Below are positions 46,701 to 56,680 of a stretch of 64,000 bases of DNA, piece after piece (positions within the stretch are counted from its first letter, which is position 1; each line of letters opens with the position of its first letter). The position numbers were made by a program, and so were the translations under genes. Source of the stretch: Macropodus opercularis (Eukaryota > Chordata > Actinopteri > Anabantiformes > Osphronemidae); contig CM061100.1 in the NCBI GenBank assembly GCA_030770545.1, forward strand, positions 131,501-195,500, written 5' to 3'. The notes under the pieces are model-generated. The model was not told the DNA's origin. It worked only from the letters and a program-made list of their open reading frames with translations, and ran no database searches.

Positions 46701-48740
46701 GGCCATCACCCAGCCGCCCGTCACCAGCTCCAACTGCCCCGCCTCCACCAGGCTGACCAATCACAGAGCAGGACATAAAAGAAAAACACAACAGAACATG
46801 AAAACAAAGCCACAAATAAACAAAACTAGTTCAAATCAAGATGTGCAACAACAAAACAAGAGCTGCTGTAATTCACTGACAAACTAAACGCTAAGTCTAC
46901 AAACTTTCATTCTGTTTTAACAGATTAGACTCATTTTGACAGTTGTTATTTCAGACATAAAAAAAATAATTCAAAGAAAACATGGCTGTGAGAAGAAAAC
47001 AGAAGAGAAGAGGTTGATTAAATCTGCTTTATAAAGAGAAGCCAATAAGAAAAACAAGAAGACAGATACCGACTGTTGTTATAAATATAAGGGTTTTGAC
47101 TTGTCGACCGTGTTTAGAACAGATTATTGAAGACGTTTTCTTTGAGTTCTTCAGAAACAAATCAAATCCATATAAACAAATAAAAACCACAGACAGAAGC
47201 AACATCAACGATAAGTTACCCTTTCACCAAGTGTCGCTTCTGCTCATCGATGTCGTTCCACCATTTAGAGAAATAACTGATTTCTGCCCAAATCATCTTC
47301 CTCCTGATCAACAGTGAAGGAGACGCTGTCAGTCGGTTTGTTTGGGATGAAATCAAACATCAAGCGTCACGTGAACCGTGGAGAGTAAACAGGACGCTGA
47401 ACACATAGAGGTTTCACCTGCCGTCCTCGCTCAGTTTGATCAGCATGTTGTCGAGTATGTGTTTGGTCTGATCCTGATAGTAACCGTCAAACGTCTTCAA
47501 CCAGCCTGAAACACACGTCGTCGGTTCCTCACTCACAGATCAACTGTATTGTTATCATATAAACTTGGTCCTCGAGAGCCACTGACCTGCTGTTTTCAAC
47601 TCTCTGTGCTGATTACACTGATCAGGTGTGTTCAGTCAATCAGCAGCTGGAAAAGCCAAGTGACCCCTGATCAAGGTGATCAGCAGAGAGAGTTGGAAAA
47701 CCAGCAGGACAGCGGCTCTCGAGGACCAGGATTGGACACCCCTGATGTAAACGGTGTGAAGTCTGACCGGGGTCATTGTGCGAATGTGGGACCAGGAAAA
47801 TCTCCAGCGGCTGCTCGTCCCACTCGTCGCCGTTGTAACGGATCTCAAAGCCTTGTTTCCAGGCGCCGCCGTCGGGGTTATCGAAGGACAGGAGGTCGTA
47901 CACGTTCAGCAGCTGAAACACAAAGCAGACGTTGCTCTAGCACAGTAGACCTTCTACGGTCTCACCGTCATGGCTGGACCACGGATCTAACCTGAACTCC
48001 ATCTTGTCCAGCCTCTGTTCTTTTGGCCAGTTGGCAGCCAGACAGTGAATGGGCGGAGCCTGAGCTCCCATTGGCCCCTCCTTTTGTTTCCCACAGTGCT
48101 TTGTGGTTGAACAAAGAGTCACGCAGCGTAGCAACCAGACGGTTGTTGTCGCTTAGAAGATGTTCCAACCTGTCAATCTTCTGCTGGAGGCGGGACAAAT
48201 CCTACACACAATGACTGGTTTAGTTATTTAGTTTAATAGTTTCATTTCATTTCCATTCCTGATCCCATGTTTATTGTTAAATACTAAATTACAATAATAA
48301 TATTTTAATTAAACATTGAATCTGTTTTGTTGTTAGTCTTTGATTTCCTGGCTGATCAGTAACTGTCAGGTTATCACTTCCTGCCACGTTTGCTTAATGA
48401 TCAATAAGGTTGTGGCAGGTCATGAATGTCTGCTCTATCGTCTCAGGAAGCCTGAGGTTATTAACTTCTGACAAGTAGGTTGTTGAGGTGTCCCTTCAGA
48501 TTTTTCAAGCTGTGTCCGTTTGTGTGTTGTTTTTTGATCCTGGTCCTTGTGTGTCTGCGCTTTAACAAATGAAGCAGATAACGTTACTGTGGGACTCACT
48601 TCATCCACCTGTCCAGCAGGTGGTCCCCCGAGCTGCTGAGGCTCCCTGCCCTGCATCAGCTCCAGCATCCGGTGCAGAGACACCACCACCAGGCAGAAGA
48701 GCCCCCCCACCAGCACCGCCAGCAGCCGACTCCTCTTCAT
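40739..48740 (-). CDS. man2a2: alpha-mannosidase 2x (Golgi mannosidase II family)
   Basis: A type II Golgi membrane GH38 enzyme that trims two mannoses from GlcNAcMan5GlcNAc2 to commit N-glycans to the complex type. Twenty-three exons join in phase to 1144 aa (human 1150). Exon bounds, 5' to 3': 48600-48740, 47992-48201, 47768-47912, 47418-47505, 47220-47303, 46625-46752, 46364-46537, 45869-46055, 45558-45735, 45277-45467, 44832-45029, 44225-44339, 43952-44019, 43664-43832, 43360-43596, 42713-42841, 42522-42636, 42058-42191, 41851-41992, 41635-41768, 41251-41442, 41060-41170, 40739-40903. Exon 1 carries the signal anchor ([17 protein letters not shown]) and exon 2 a coiled-coil stem. Catalytic landmarks are [10 protein letters not shown] (zinc His/Asp), WAVDPFG (nucleophile Asp) and [12 protein letters not shown]2A2 is preferred over MAN2A1 because of blocks such as LLLDQYR, LPGGR and [10 protein letters not shown]. 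All active-site motifs are intact. Confidence 0.97.
42903..43130 (+). repeat. common fish interspersed repeat, nearly full copy
   Basis: Between man2a2 exons 16 and 15. The family landmarks appear in order: TTCTAGGGGTCGC, GGTTCACCCTGGACAGGTCT, CAGTCTGTCGCAGGGCCACA, GGACTGTGGGAGGAAGC and GACAGCGCTAACCACC. It is the most complete copy in the window. (AAT)n follows at 43209-43228. Confidence 0.7.
47567..47745. mobile_element. hAT-like MITE with long inverted-repeat arms
   Basis: In the man2a2 intron between exons 3 and 4. The left arm starting GGTCCTCGAGAGCC and the right arm ending GGCTCTCGAGGACC are imperfect reverse complements over about 60 bp each, separated by a short centre. The right end continues to GGATTGGACACCCCTGA, the reverse of CAGGGGTGTCC, a terminus I know from abundant fish hAT-type non-autonomous elements. 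The left terminus lacks this part, so the copy is truncated. Confidence 0.65.
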
Positions 48741-49330
48741 CACTGCGAGGACCAGACGGATTCATCAGCTCTACCGACACTGACCTGTTGAACTCTGCTC
48801 CACTTCACCTTTACCTGCACCAACACTCAGGTTTTACTGTGATTGTCGCCGGCAGCTCCACAACCGAATAAAACCAGCTCCAGCTCTTTTGCTGTGTTAA
48901 ACAAACCTCTGGCAGATCCACAAATATATGATTGAATCCCTACTTTCACGTAAAGTCAAAGTGTTTTGTTGGCGTGAAAAACAAATCTTACAATACAAAA
49001 TATTTTTAATATTATTTGCCAGCAGATGCAGTAAAGCAGATGCTCGCGGGTCAAACAGGTACCGAGATAAAATTACTCAAATGGGTAGTGTGCCGTCCGA
49101 CCTTCCTCGGAACTTCCGCGTCGGGCAGACAGCAGCTGCGTCTCGTGCTCGTCTTCACCTGTTCGCGGAGTTTTCTGCCCGAGTGACGTCAGAAAGACGG
49201 CATCGATAAAATATAGTTTTTCCACAAAACACACAATTAAGTTTAAGCAGCACGAGTTCAAGATGCAACTGTCTGTTTTGCTTCCGCTTTTTGTTCAGCT
49301 GACTCAGCGCTGCGGAAATCTACATCCGGT
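48741..49330 (-). promoter_or_regulatory. man2a2 5' flank
   Basis: The stretch upstream of the man2a2 ATG. A CpG-richer block lies around 49090-49200 and again near 49300, a plausible start region. No discrete element is convincing. Confidence 0.35.
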
Positions 49331-52147
49331 TAGAACGGAAGTACGTCACGAGTTTTACTTTTTAACAAAATGATTACTCGGAAAATAAATAAACATTAAT
49401 ATGATAAAAAATGAAAACCTAATGAAACTGTTTCAACCAAGGGTTTAATTTGTGTCTATAAGTAAAATACAAAGTACTTTACATGAAGCAATATTGCAAC
49501 TTTCTGTATGTAAAAGCAGGAAGAAAGAAACATGTTGATAAAGATGAGACCCAACACCAAGTCCTGCATAAAGACAACATTATGGGAACATATTGGTTTC
49601 TTTTTTAGAGTTTGAGTTGTTTTGAAGCCACACACACCAGAGTGACGAACCCACGGATCCAGGTCAAAGGTCGGCGTCCGTCCTCACTCGATCATTTTCA
49701 GCGCTGAGCTGGGGCTTAACTGATCCAGACCAACGTGCTGGTCTCAGCCTAAAACACCCAGCTTCCTGCTTCACTTCGAATTTCACGCTCTTTAGTTAAT
49801 TTTAGTTCTTGTGTCATTGAACACAATGATTCTGGTTCTGTATAAGGTCTCAGTTCCTACAGGGACTTAAAGCTATGAAAAGGATTTCAGTGCTCATTGT
49901 TGGGTCAGAGTCCTACAGAACCTGCAGCACGATAAAACAAAAACAAAAAAGGACACGGCACAGAGGAACGGATGCACGTTCAGCTCGGTTTTGTCCCGTC
50001 ACTTCCTGCTCATGTGCCTTCACTGGGGTCACAGGGGTCAGAAAAGACACTGAAAAGAACGTTACCGGAAAACAGCCGCTGGGACAGAGGAACGAGGAGG
50101 CCGCCCCAGGAAGAGAACAGCACCAGAACATCTGGACATCTGAATTCTTTGTGACGCTTAGTTTAAAATCCAAAAGTCATAGTTGTCTGCTCGCTAACAT
50201 CCATTGTCGAACTCTGACGCTCTGATGGATCAGGAACCACAGTGTGGAGCTAAACAACACAAACAGTGACACACAGAAACCCCCCAAATGAGCCTGACAG
50301 ACATCGGCCTATTGCCCCAGTGCATGCTGGGAGGCTCCAAACCCAGCAGAGGTACATCACTCAGGTGTGTGTCCGTCCGAAACGAACCACAGGACAGATG
50401 AGAGCAGGCCTTTAACAGGCTCCCAGTCAGAACCTCTGTAGCCGGGTTTGTGGTTCCTGCTTAGTCTAGTTCCATCCAGACCATCTGACGTTCAGGCCGT
50501 TACAGTAACACACTTCAACTTCCTCCTGTGAGTAATACACTGACAGGCCCAGTGCAGCTTCACAAACACTGTTTCTGTTGTGTATTTTTCCTTCATTGCA
50601 GCCTCTTGTTCCAACAATGTGAGCATCTGCTACAAACGGCCTCACTGACAGGATTCTCCCCTGCAGGGATTTGTTACAGGCACTAAATGGAGCCAGAGAA
50701 AGTTCTCTGGGAACAAATAAATCTACAGGCCGCTCTTAAAGGAGCCCAACAAGACAGACTGAACTAGGACCCGACATAAAGGTAAATGACAAGAACAAAA
50801 TAATACTGACAGGAGCCGAACAAAACATCACTGCAGATGCAGGCGATAACTATTAGCGAATACAAGATGGAAATCTAAAGACAGGGACACGTTCAGAACC
50901 TGCAAAGTGAAAGAACACAAAACACCCCAGGACGGAGAACCAACAGACGAGCTAACGAGACAAAGACTTAAATACTAACAGGACAGGACTAAACATGACT
51001 GGAAATGACCCACAGCGCCTCCAGGGGTCGGAGGCCAGAACGGTCACAGCAGCAGGGAGCATAATGGACAGATGTGACTCCATAAAGGTGAACGGGTCAC
51101 CTGTCCGTCCATAACTCTACAATTAGCTTATAGTTCTTTATTCATTTGTCCCGACTGCTACTGTGTGACTCAGATGTGTTTTCCTTTCTTTACTCGCGAA
51201 TTAGAAGAACCATATAAACGCGCTGTGTGTTTTGGTTTCACACCTTTTGTTTGGCCTCACGGAGGAATTTGGTGATGCTTCCCTGTTGGCCCAAACTAAT
51301 CCCCCATCGTTTCACTGTGCTCTGACTTGACTCTACTGATCCCAGCGGGGAATTACGGTTGGACAGCTGCCGTAGAAAGGTAGAAGGGATCCAACCTCTG
51401 AACGTTTACTGACTGTGCAGCTTGAAGCGTCTGCGGCGTCTTCGCTGGCTCACACGCGAACCTGGAACCTGTTTGACGGCAAATTCTTCCATGATTTTTG
51501 CTCTGTGCTGTTTCTGTGCAGTAAAGCAGAGAAGATAGTTGTTGGTCGTTAGTTGTCTGTAACACATAAAATCTGACACCACAATCCCGTATCCAGCTAC
51601 AAAACTGGCCACTTCCTGTTTTAAAGGGTCCTTCTGCCTTTAACTGTTACAATTTAGCAAACAAACAAACTAACCAAGACACATAACACACACAACAAAA
51701 TGACTGACAGACTAACTAACTAGTCGTCAGGCTGAAGGCTGTGGAGCCCAGGGGACGCTAGTACTGCTCCAGCATCAGGTCATGAAGGTCAGGGGACAGG
51801 CCGAGTCTGCAACATGCTGCTCCAGTGGTTGTGAACATGCTCAGTGATCAACGGATGGAGGTCAAAGGTCAGAGTGACCTCATCTATGCTCTGAAGGGGA
51901 CTCGTTCTGTTTATGTCCACTTGGACTCGTACATGAACTGGACGAGGTGAAGCAGTAGCGTCTGGTGTAAGTGTAGTCGAGCAGCCCTGCATCGCTCATG
52001 TGGGCGTCACGCTGTGGCTTGGATGCTTTGCCTTGAGGAACATTTGCTGCTTGGCAGGTTGGCTCAAACTTTGGCTCTCGCTCCAGTCCTACAGGCTGGA
52101 GCGGCTGCAGAAGCATTTTTCCAGTGAACTGCAGCTTGTCTGCAGCT
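49331..52147. other. intergenic, man2a2-gsdme
   Basis: Nearly 3 kb without a recognised exon. It contains a probable LINE tail remnant near 51330-51365 (TGATCCCAGCGGGGAATTA). Frames at 51353-51612 and 51789-52116 lack motifs. Confidence 0.5.
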
Positions 52148-52155
52148 TATAAAAG
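52148..52155 (+). promoter_or_regulatory. TATA box of the gasdermin gene
   Basis: TATAAAAG sits about 257 bp upstream of the start codon. A non-coding first exon is expected from about 52178. The acceptor CCTCAG immediately before the ATG (52405) shows that the leader is spliced. Confidence 0.55.
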
Positions 52156-52404
52156 GCTGCAGAGGGAAAGCGAAGCTCAGGCGCAATCTGGCTCCGCAGC
52201 TTCCATTTGACTGCAACTGTGAGCAAGGTACGGGTGAACATTTCTGCCGACGGAGCATCACGGCAGCTGCTTTTCAAATCCCTGAGCACATGGTTGTAGC
52301 AACACGTCGCAGACATGTTCACTTTGAAAGTCGTCATTTACCTGTGAGTTGCTGGTTTGTTTCTTTGCTCGAATGTGTGCAGCTGCTGTTTTCTTTGTCC
52401 TCAG

Positions 52405-53357
52405 ATGTTTGCAACTGAGGCCACAGCTGTGATAAAACAAGTGGGAAATCATGGAGACCTCATCTCTAATTCCAACCTGAACGACCGCCTGGACCTGCTT
52501 AAGCTGGTCAGAGTCACCAAGGGAAGATTCTGGCCCGTGCCCAAGTATAGGAGCTTGGCGTACTCGCTGCCTGAGCTGGCGGACGACGAGTTCTCCCCAG
52601 GTGCAGTTAGTGACCTGACACGAGGACTCAACCTCAACTCTGCTGACCTCTGTCTCACCGTGTTTAGTGTTTACTCCCTGAAGGTTTTGAAGAGGAGGTG
52701 CTGGTGCAGGACTTCACTACTAAAGTAGAGACGAGTGGCAGCGGTAACGTAGATGGAGGAGATGGAGTCGTGGGCAAAGCTGAAGTCACTGCTAAGGCAG
52801 ACACTGTTGATGGGCTGGACACTCCGGCCAACCTGATGGTGAAGAAAGTGAACCTCAAAGCCGTGAGGGAATGGTCCAGAAACAGGTACTGCTCTGTGTT
52901 CAAGCTCAGTAATCTGGAGCCAAACAAACCTGTTCCCTCCCGTCCTCAGGAAAATCAAGAATGTTCTGAAGCTGAAGGAACGAGACAAACTGATGTTCGT
53001 TCACCAGACGGTTTACAACACAGGCCCCGTCAGACTCATTCGAAAATCCACGATGGGCGGCTCCATCTCAGCCTCCTGTCAGACGATGCTCAAGATGCTT
53101 GTGAAGGTGAGTGTGTCACAAGAAACCAAACATCTGCTGGAACGATGACGGTGAAACAACAAGAGCCTCTGGATAAAGCAGCTCCAGCGTTTCTGTTCTC
53201 ATCTCTGTTGTTTAAATGCATGTGCGTTAAAAACGTGAGGTTTGATCTGTCAGGGCAGCAGGAAGGAAGAGACGAGCTTCACGGTGCCAGAGAAATCCAC
53301 GTTCGCTTATGGACTCATGGAGATAACAGGCATCCAGGAAGGGAACCTTGGTGAGAG

Positions 53358-53392
<35 letters not shown>

Positions 53393-55721
53393 ATTAAATA
53401 ATTACTTCCTCTTTCTCTTTTACGTAGAAATCTCACTTGAGCCCTGGAAGCATCAAAGTGTGTTGGGTATGTGCATACTCCTGAACATAAGAGATAGTTG
53501 TTGGACTGGTTCTGGTTCCGGTCCAGATCACTAATATCTGCTGGTGACGGACTACAGAACAGCTTCCCCTCTGCTGCTCCTACGTTTCAGGAGGTCAGAA
53601 GAGGTTAGGTTAGATGGAGGTTAGATCTGACAAATGGCTTGAGTGGAATAATTCAGCGTCATCTCTCCGATCACCTACCTGTGTCTTTCTCTGATTGTTC
53701 GACATGTTTATGGAGCATTTGTAGATTTTGCTAATCTTTTGTTCCAGGTGCAATCATTGGCACTGATGCATCATCAAATGCTGACACAAATTCCTCTGTG
53801 AGCCTGCAACAAGTGAAAGAAGGTGTGTGGGATTATTTAATGGATAACTGCTGAGATGTTGTGGTGCCTTCACGCAAATGTCTTACTTATTACCTTAACC
53901 ACTTTGTGGCTGTCGTTTTGGTGACTGCTGCTGCTGCTGGTGTTTGATTTCTACAGGTCTAGAGATGAAAGTAGCTGCACTGCAGCCGCTGGCAAATGTT
54001 CCTGACTCAACCCGCCATGAACTACTAAAAACACTCAGTGAGCTGGTGAAGGACAGAGAAGCTCTCACACTGCTGGAGCAAACGGTGGGAAAAGGATCAG
54101 AGTCTGAATGAGGAGTCTGAGCAAAGAGTCTGAGTGTGAAGAGTCTGAGCAAAGAGTCTGAGTGGGAAGAGTCTGAGCGATAAGAGTCTAAGTGTGAAGA
54201 GTCTGAGCAAAGAGTCTAAGTGGGAAGAGTCTGAGCGATAAGAGTCTGAGTGTGAAGAGTCTGAGCAAAGAGTCTAAGTGTGAAGAGTCTGGGAGAAGAG
54301 TGAGTGTGAAGAGTCTGAGTGTGAAGAGTCTGAGAGAAGAGTCTGAGTGTGAAGAGTTTGAGAGAAGAGTCTGAGCAAAGAGTCTGAGTGTGAAGAGTCT
54401 GAGCAAAGAGTCTGAGTGGGAAGAGTCTGGGAGAAGAGTCTGAGAGAAGAGTCTGAGTGTGAAGAGTCTGAGAGAAGAGTCTGAGTGTGAAGAGTCTGAA
54501 AGAAGAGTCTGAAAGAAGAGTCTGAGTGTGAAGAGTCTGAGAGAAGAGTCTGAGAGTGAAGAGTCTGAGAGAAGAGTCTGAGTGTGAAGAGTCTGAGAGA
54601 AGAGTCTGAGAGAAGAGTCTGAGTGTGAAGAGTCTGAGAGAAGAGTCTGAGAGAAGAGTCTGAGAGAAGAGTCTGAGAGTGTATGTTACTTCAGACTTGG
54701 TTGAGGTTCCTGTAGGCGTCAGGCTTCTCAGTACTGGATGGGGTTAAAGCCTTAGACCGGTTGGGGTGAGGGGACAGAACAACGGCAGGTCGCTTGGTCC
54801 CTGTAGATGAGAACAGAAACTTACAGGAGAAAAGAGACAAAGTTAAAAACCTGCAGGACAAAGGAAGGAAACAGAGAAGCACCTAAACCTACAGCTCAGC
54901 TCTGGCAGCTTCAGACTCCTCGTGTGTTGTCCTTCCTGTTCAGTTGGACCAGAGCAGTACAGGAGCCGCTGAGCGTCCTCAGTCTCAGGCTGTGTCTTCT
55001 TTTCTGGATGCTCTCGATGTGTCCACCGCCTCCACGGCCCTGAAAGATGCCGTTCACCTGCTGGTCAGCGCCTTGGACAGTGAGTCAGTCGGTTCCCTTT
55101 CGTTCCTGAAGCGACGATGGTGTTTTTGTGGCTGCCCTGTGAGACGCCTTTTGGGCCTGAAACCTTCTGGTTTTTCTGTTCCAGCTCTACCAGATGATGC
55201 TCCTGCTCTTCTGACCGGCTGCAGTCCTGACGTCCTGACGCTGCTCAACCAGCTGGTTGGTCTGTTTACTCGCCTTCAGTTATGTTCTGAACCTTTACAC
55301 GAGCAGCTGAGCAGTGAGAAGATTCTGGTTTCCTGTAGTCAGAAGCCTGAAAGCGACTAAAGCCGCCTTTAACAGCTATGCAGTAAATGTTCAGCGTTGA
55401 TTGAAGCTTCCTGCAGTCAATCAATGTTGTAATCACTGCATCGGAACCATCTCCTGTGATCGTCACATTTATTGTTCATGTCTCCAGGTGGACGGGCTGA
55501 AGGACGACGGTCAGAACCGGCTCCCAGATCCGCTGCCCCCTCCCCTGCAGGAGGACGGGGAGCTGCGCTGGGCGGCCGAGCTGCTCTGTTCCACCACCCA
55601 GACGCTGAGAGAGCTGAGTGAGCGGTGGGACCGACCGGAGCTCCCACCAGGAGTCCTGCTGGAGGTCCTGGGTCTGGCCGTACGCGGGCTCGGCCTGATG
55701 CAGCCCAGCACGGACCCGTAG
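52405..55721 (+). CDS. gsdme: gasdermin E-like pore-forming protein
   Basis: Gasdermin E is held inactive by its C-terminal domain. Caspase or granzyme cleavage in the linker frees the N-terminal domain, which oligomerises in the plasma membrane and causes pyroptosis. Ten exons join in phase to 444 aa: 52405-52600, 52684-52885, 52950-53106, 53254-53350, 53428-53466, 53748-53822, 53957-54084, 54944-55079, 55185-55255, 55488-55721. The N-terminus MFATEATAVIKQVG with SNLNDRLDLLKLV and FWPVPKY is typical of the GSDME/pejvakin branch. The N-domain ends near TFAYGLMEITGI. Exons 5-6 encode a Ser/Asp-rich linker, and exons 7-10 the helical C-domain. Whether this is the teleost gsdmea or gsdmeb copy cannot be decided. 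It is shorter than human (496 aa), mainly in the C-domain. Confidence 0.9.
53359..53391. repeat. (TG)n microsatellite beside a splice donor
   Basis: An uninterrupted TG run of about 16 units that starts 8 nt after the gsdme exon 4 donor (CTTG|GTGAGAGC). Confidence 0.95.
54096..54681. repeat. GAGTCTGAG-based minisatellite
   Basis: Nearly 600 bp of head-to-tail variants such as GAGTCTGAGAGAA and GAGTCTGAGTGTGAA (13-15 bp) fill gsdme intron 7, starting only about 12 nt after exon 7. Units are mixed, giving an irregular array. Confidence 0.95.
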
Positions 55722-55976
55722 AACCTGGCTTTGACTTTCCTTTAGTTCACTGCTTCTACAAATACTAGTACTAGTACGAGAACTAGTGGAACTAGTGGAA
55801 CTAGTGGAACGCGTGTTCCTCTCTGGTTTCTGTGTTTTCTCTGTATTTCTGTCTTTGTTGTTGCAACTACTGAACAAATCAAATTGCTGATGATACTTTT
55901 CTAGCTGTGTGAAGTAACAGGTGAAAATGCTGCGTTAACCAGCTGTGTGTGTTTATCCTTCTGTTATTTGGCCTTA

Positions 55977-55982
55977 AATAAA
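55977..55982 (+). terminator. candidate poly(A) signal of gsdme
   Basis: AATAAA about 256 nt past the gsdme stop codon. Confidence 0.5.
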
Positions 55983-56680
55983 ATCTCTCCTGCTGTGTTT
56001 TGGGTTCTTTCTGGTTTCTTCGGCGTCCTGCACTTCTGAGCTGAGGCCCAGCGTCAGAGGCCGTGAGGCAGGCAGCACATGGGACAGGTGACCAGTCTGT
56101 AGACACATGGACGGACACATACAGATGATGTTAGTGAGCAGAAACCCCCATGATGCATCTGGGGTCAACAGAAGACAATGAAACGACACTGAGCTGCTTC
56201 TACTGAAGGTTTATTGTGGTACAGAGATAGAAAGTGATCACAAAGAGAAGGTGACTGAGTAAAGTTAGGAGAAAATGAAGTGAATCAAACCCGATTGGGC
56301 TTCCTCTGTGTGCGCTGGCGTTCGCCTCCGTATGTTCTCTACGACGCGAAAGATTAAAGACGAGACAGAACGAGAGGAAGACGGCTGCTGTTCGACCGCG
56401 CTGAGCATCTGTCTCATTTACACCTTTAGCCCTGAAATGGATCAGACAGAACCGTTGGGTTCACCTTCACCTGTGCTGATGTTTAAATACATAGAACTAA
56501 ACCCGACAAGTACAGGTTCACGCACAGATGAGACCTATACAAGTTCAGAGTAGGACGATGTGAACTGAAACACACGCTCCTCCTCCTGTTGACCGTCGCC
56601 ATGGTAACGGATCTAGGAGCCTTTTAAACCGAGTCAATCCGCTGAGACCATCCACCATCTGTTAGAAACAGCCAGAACCG
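55983..56680. other. gsdme-cfap53 spacer
   Basis: Contains the cfap53 promoter and leader by position. A minus-strand AATAAA occurs at about 56209, but no minus-strand gene is recognised. Confidence 0.45.

Noticed and set aside
54188..54406. Minus-strand Leu/Arg/Ser-rich repeat frame
   Set aside because: Product of the GAGTCTGAG minisatellite in gsdme intron 7.
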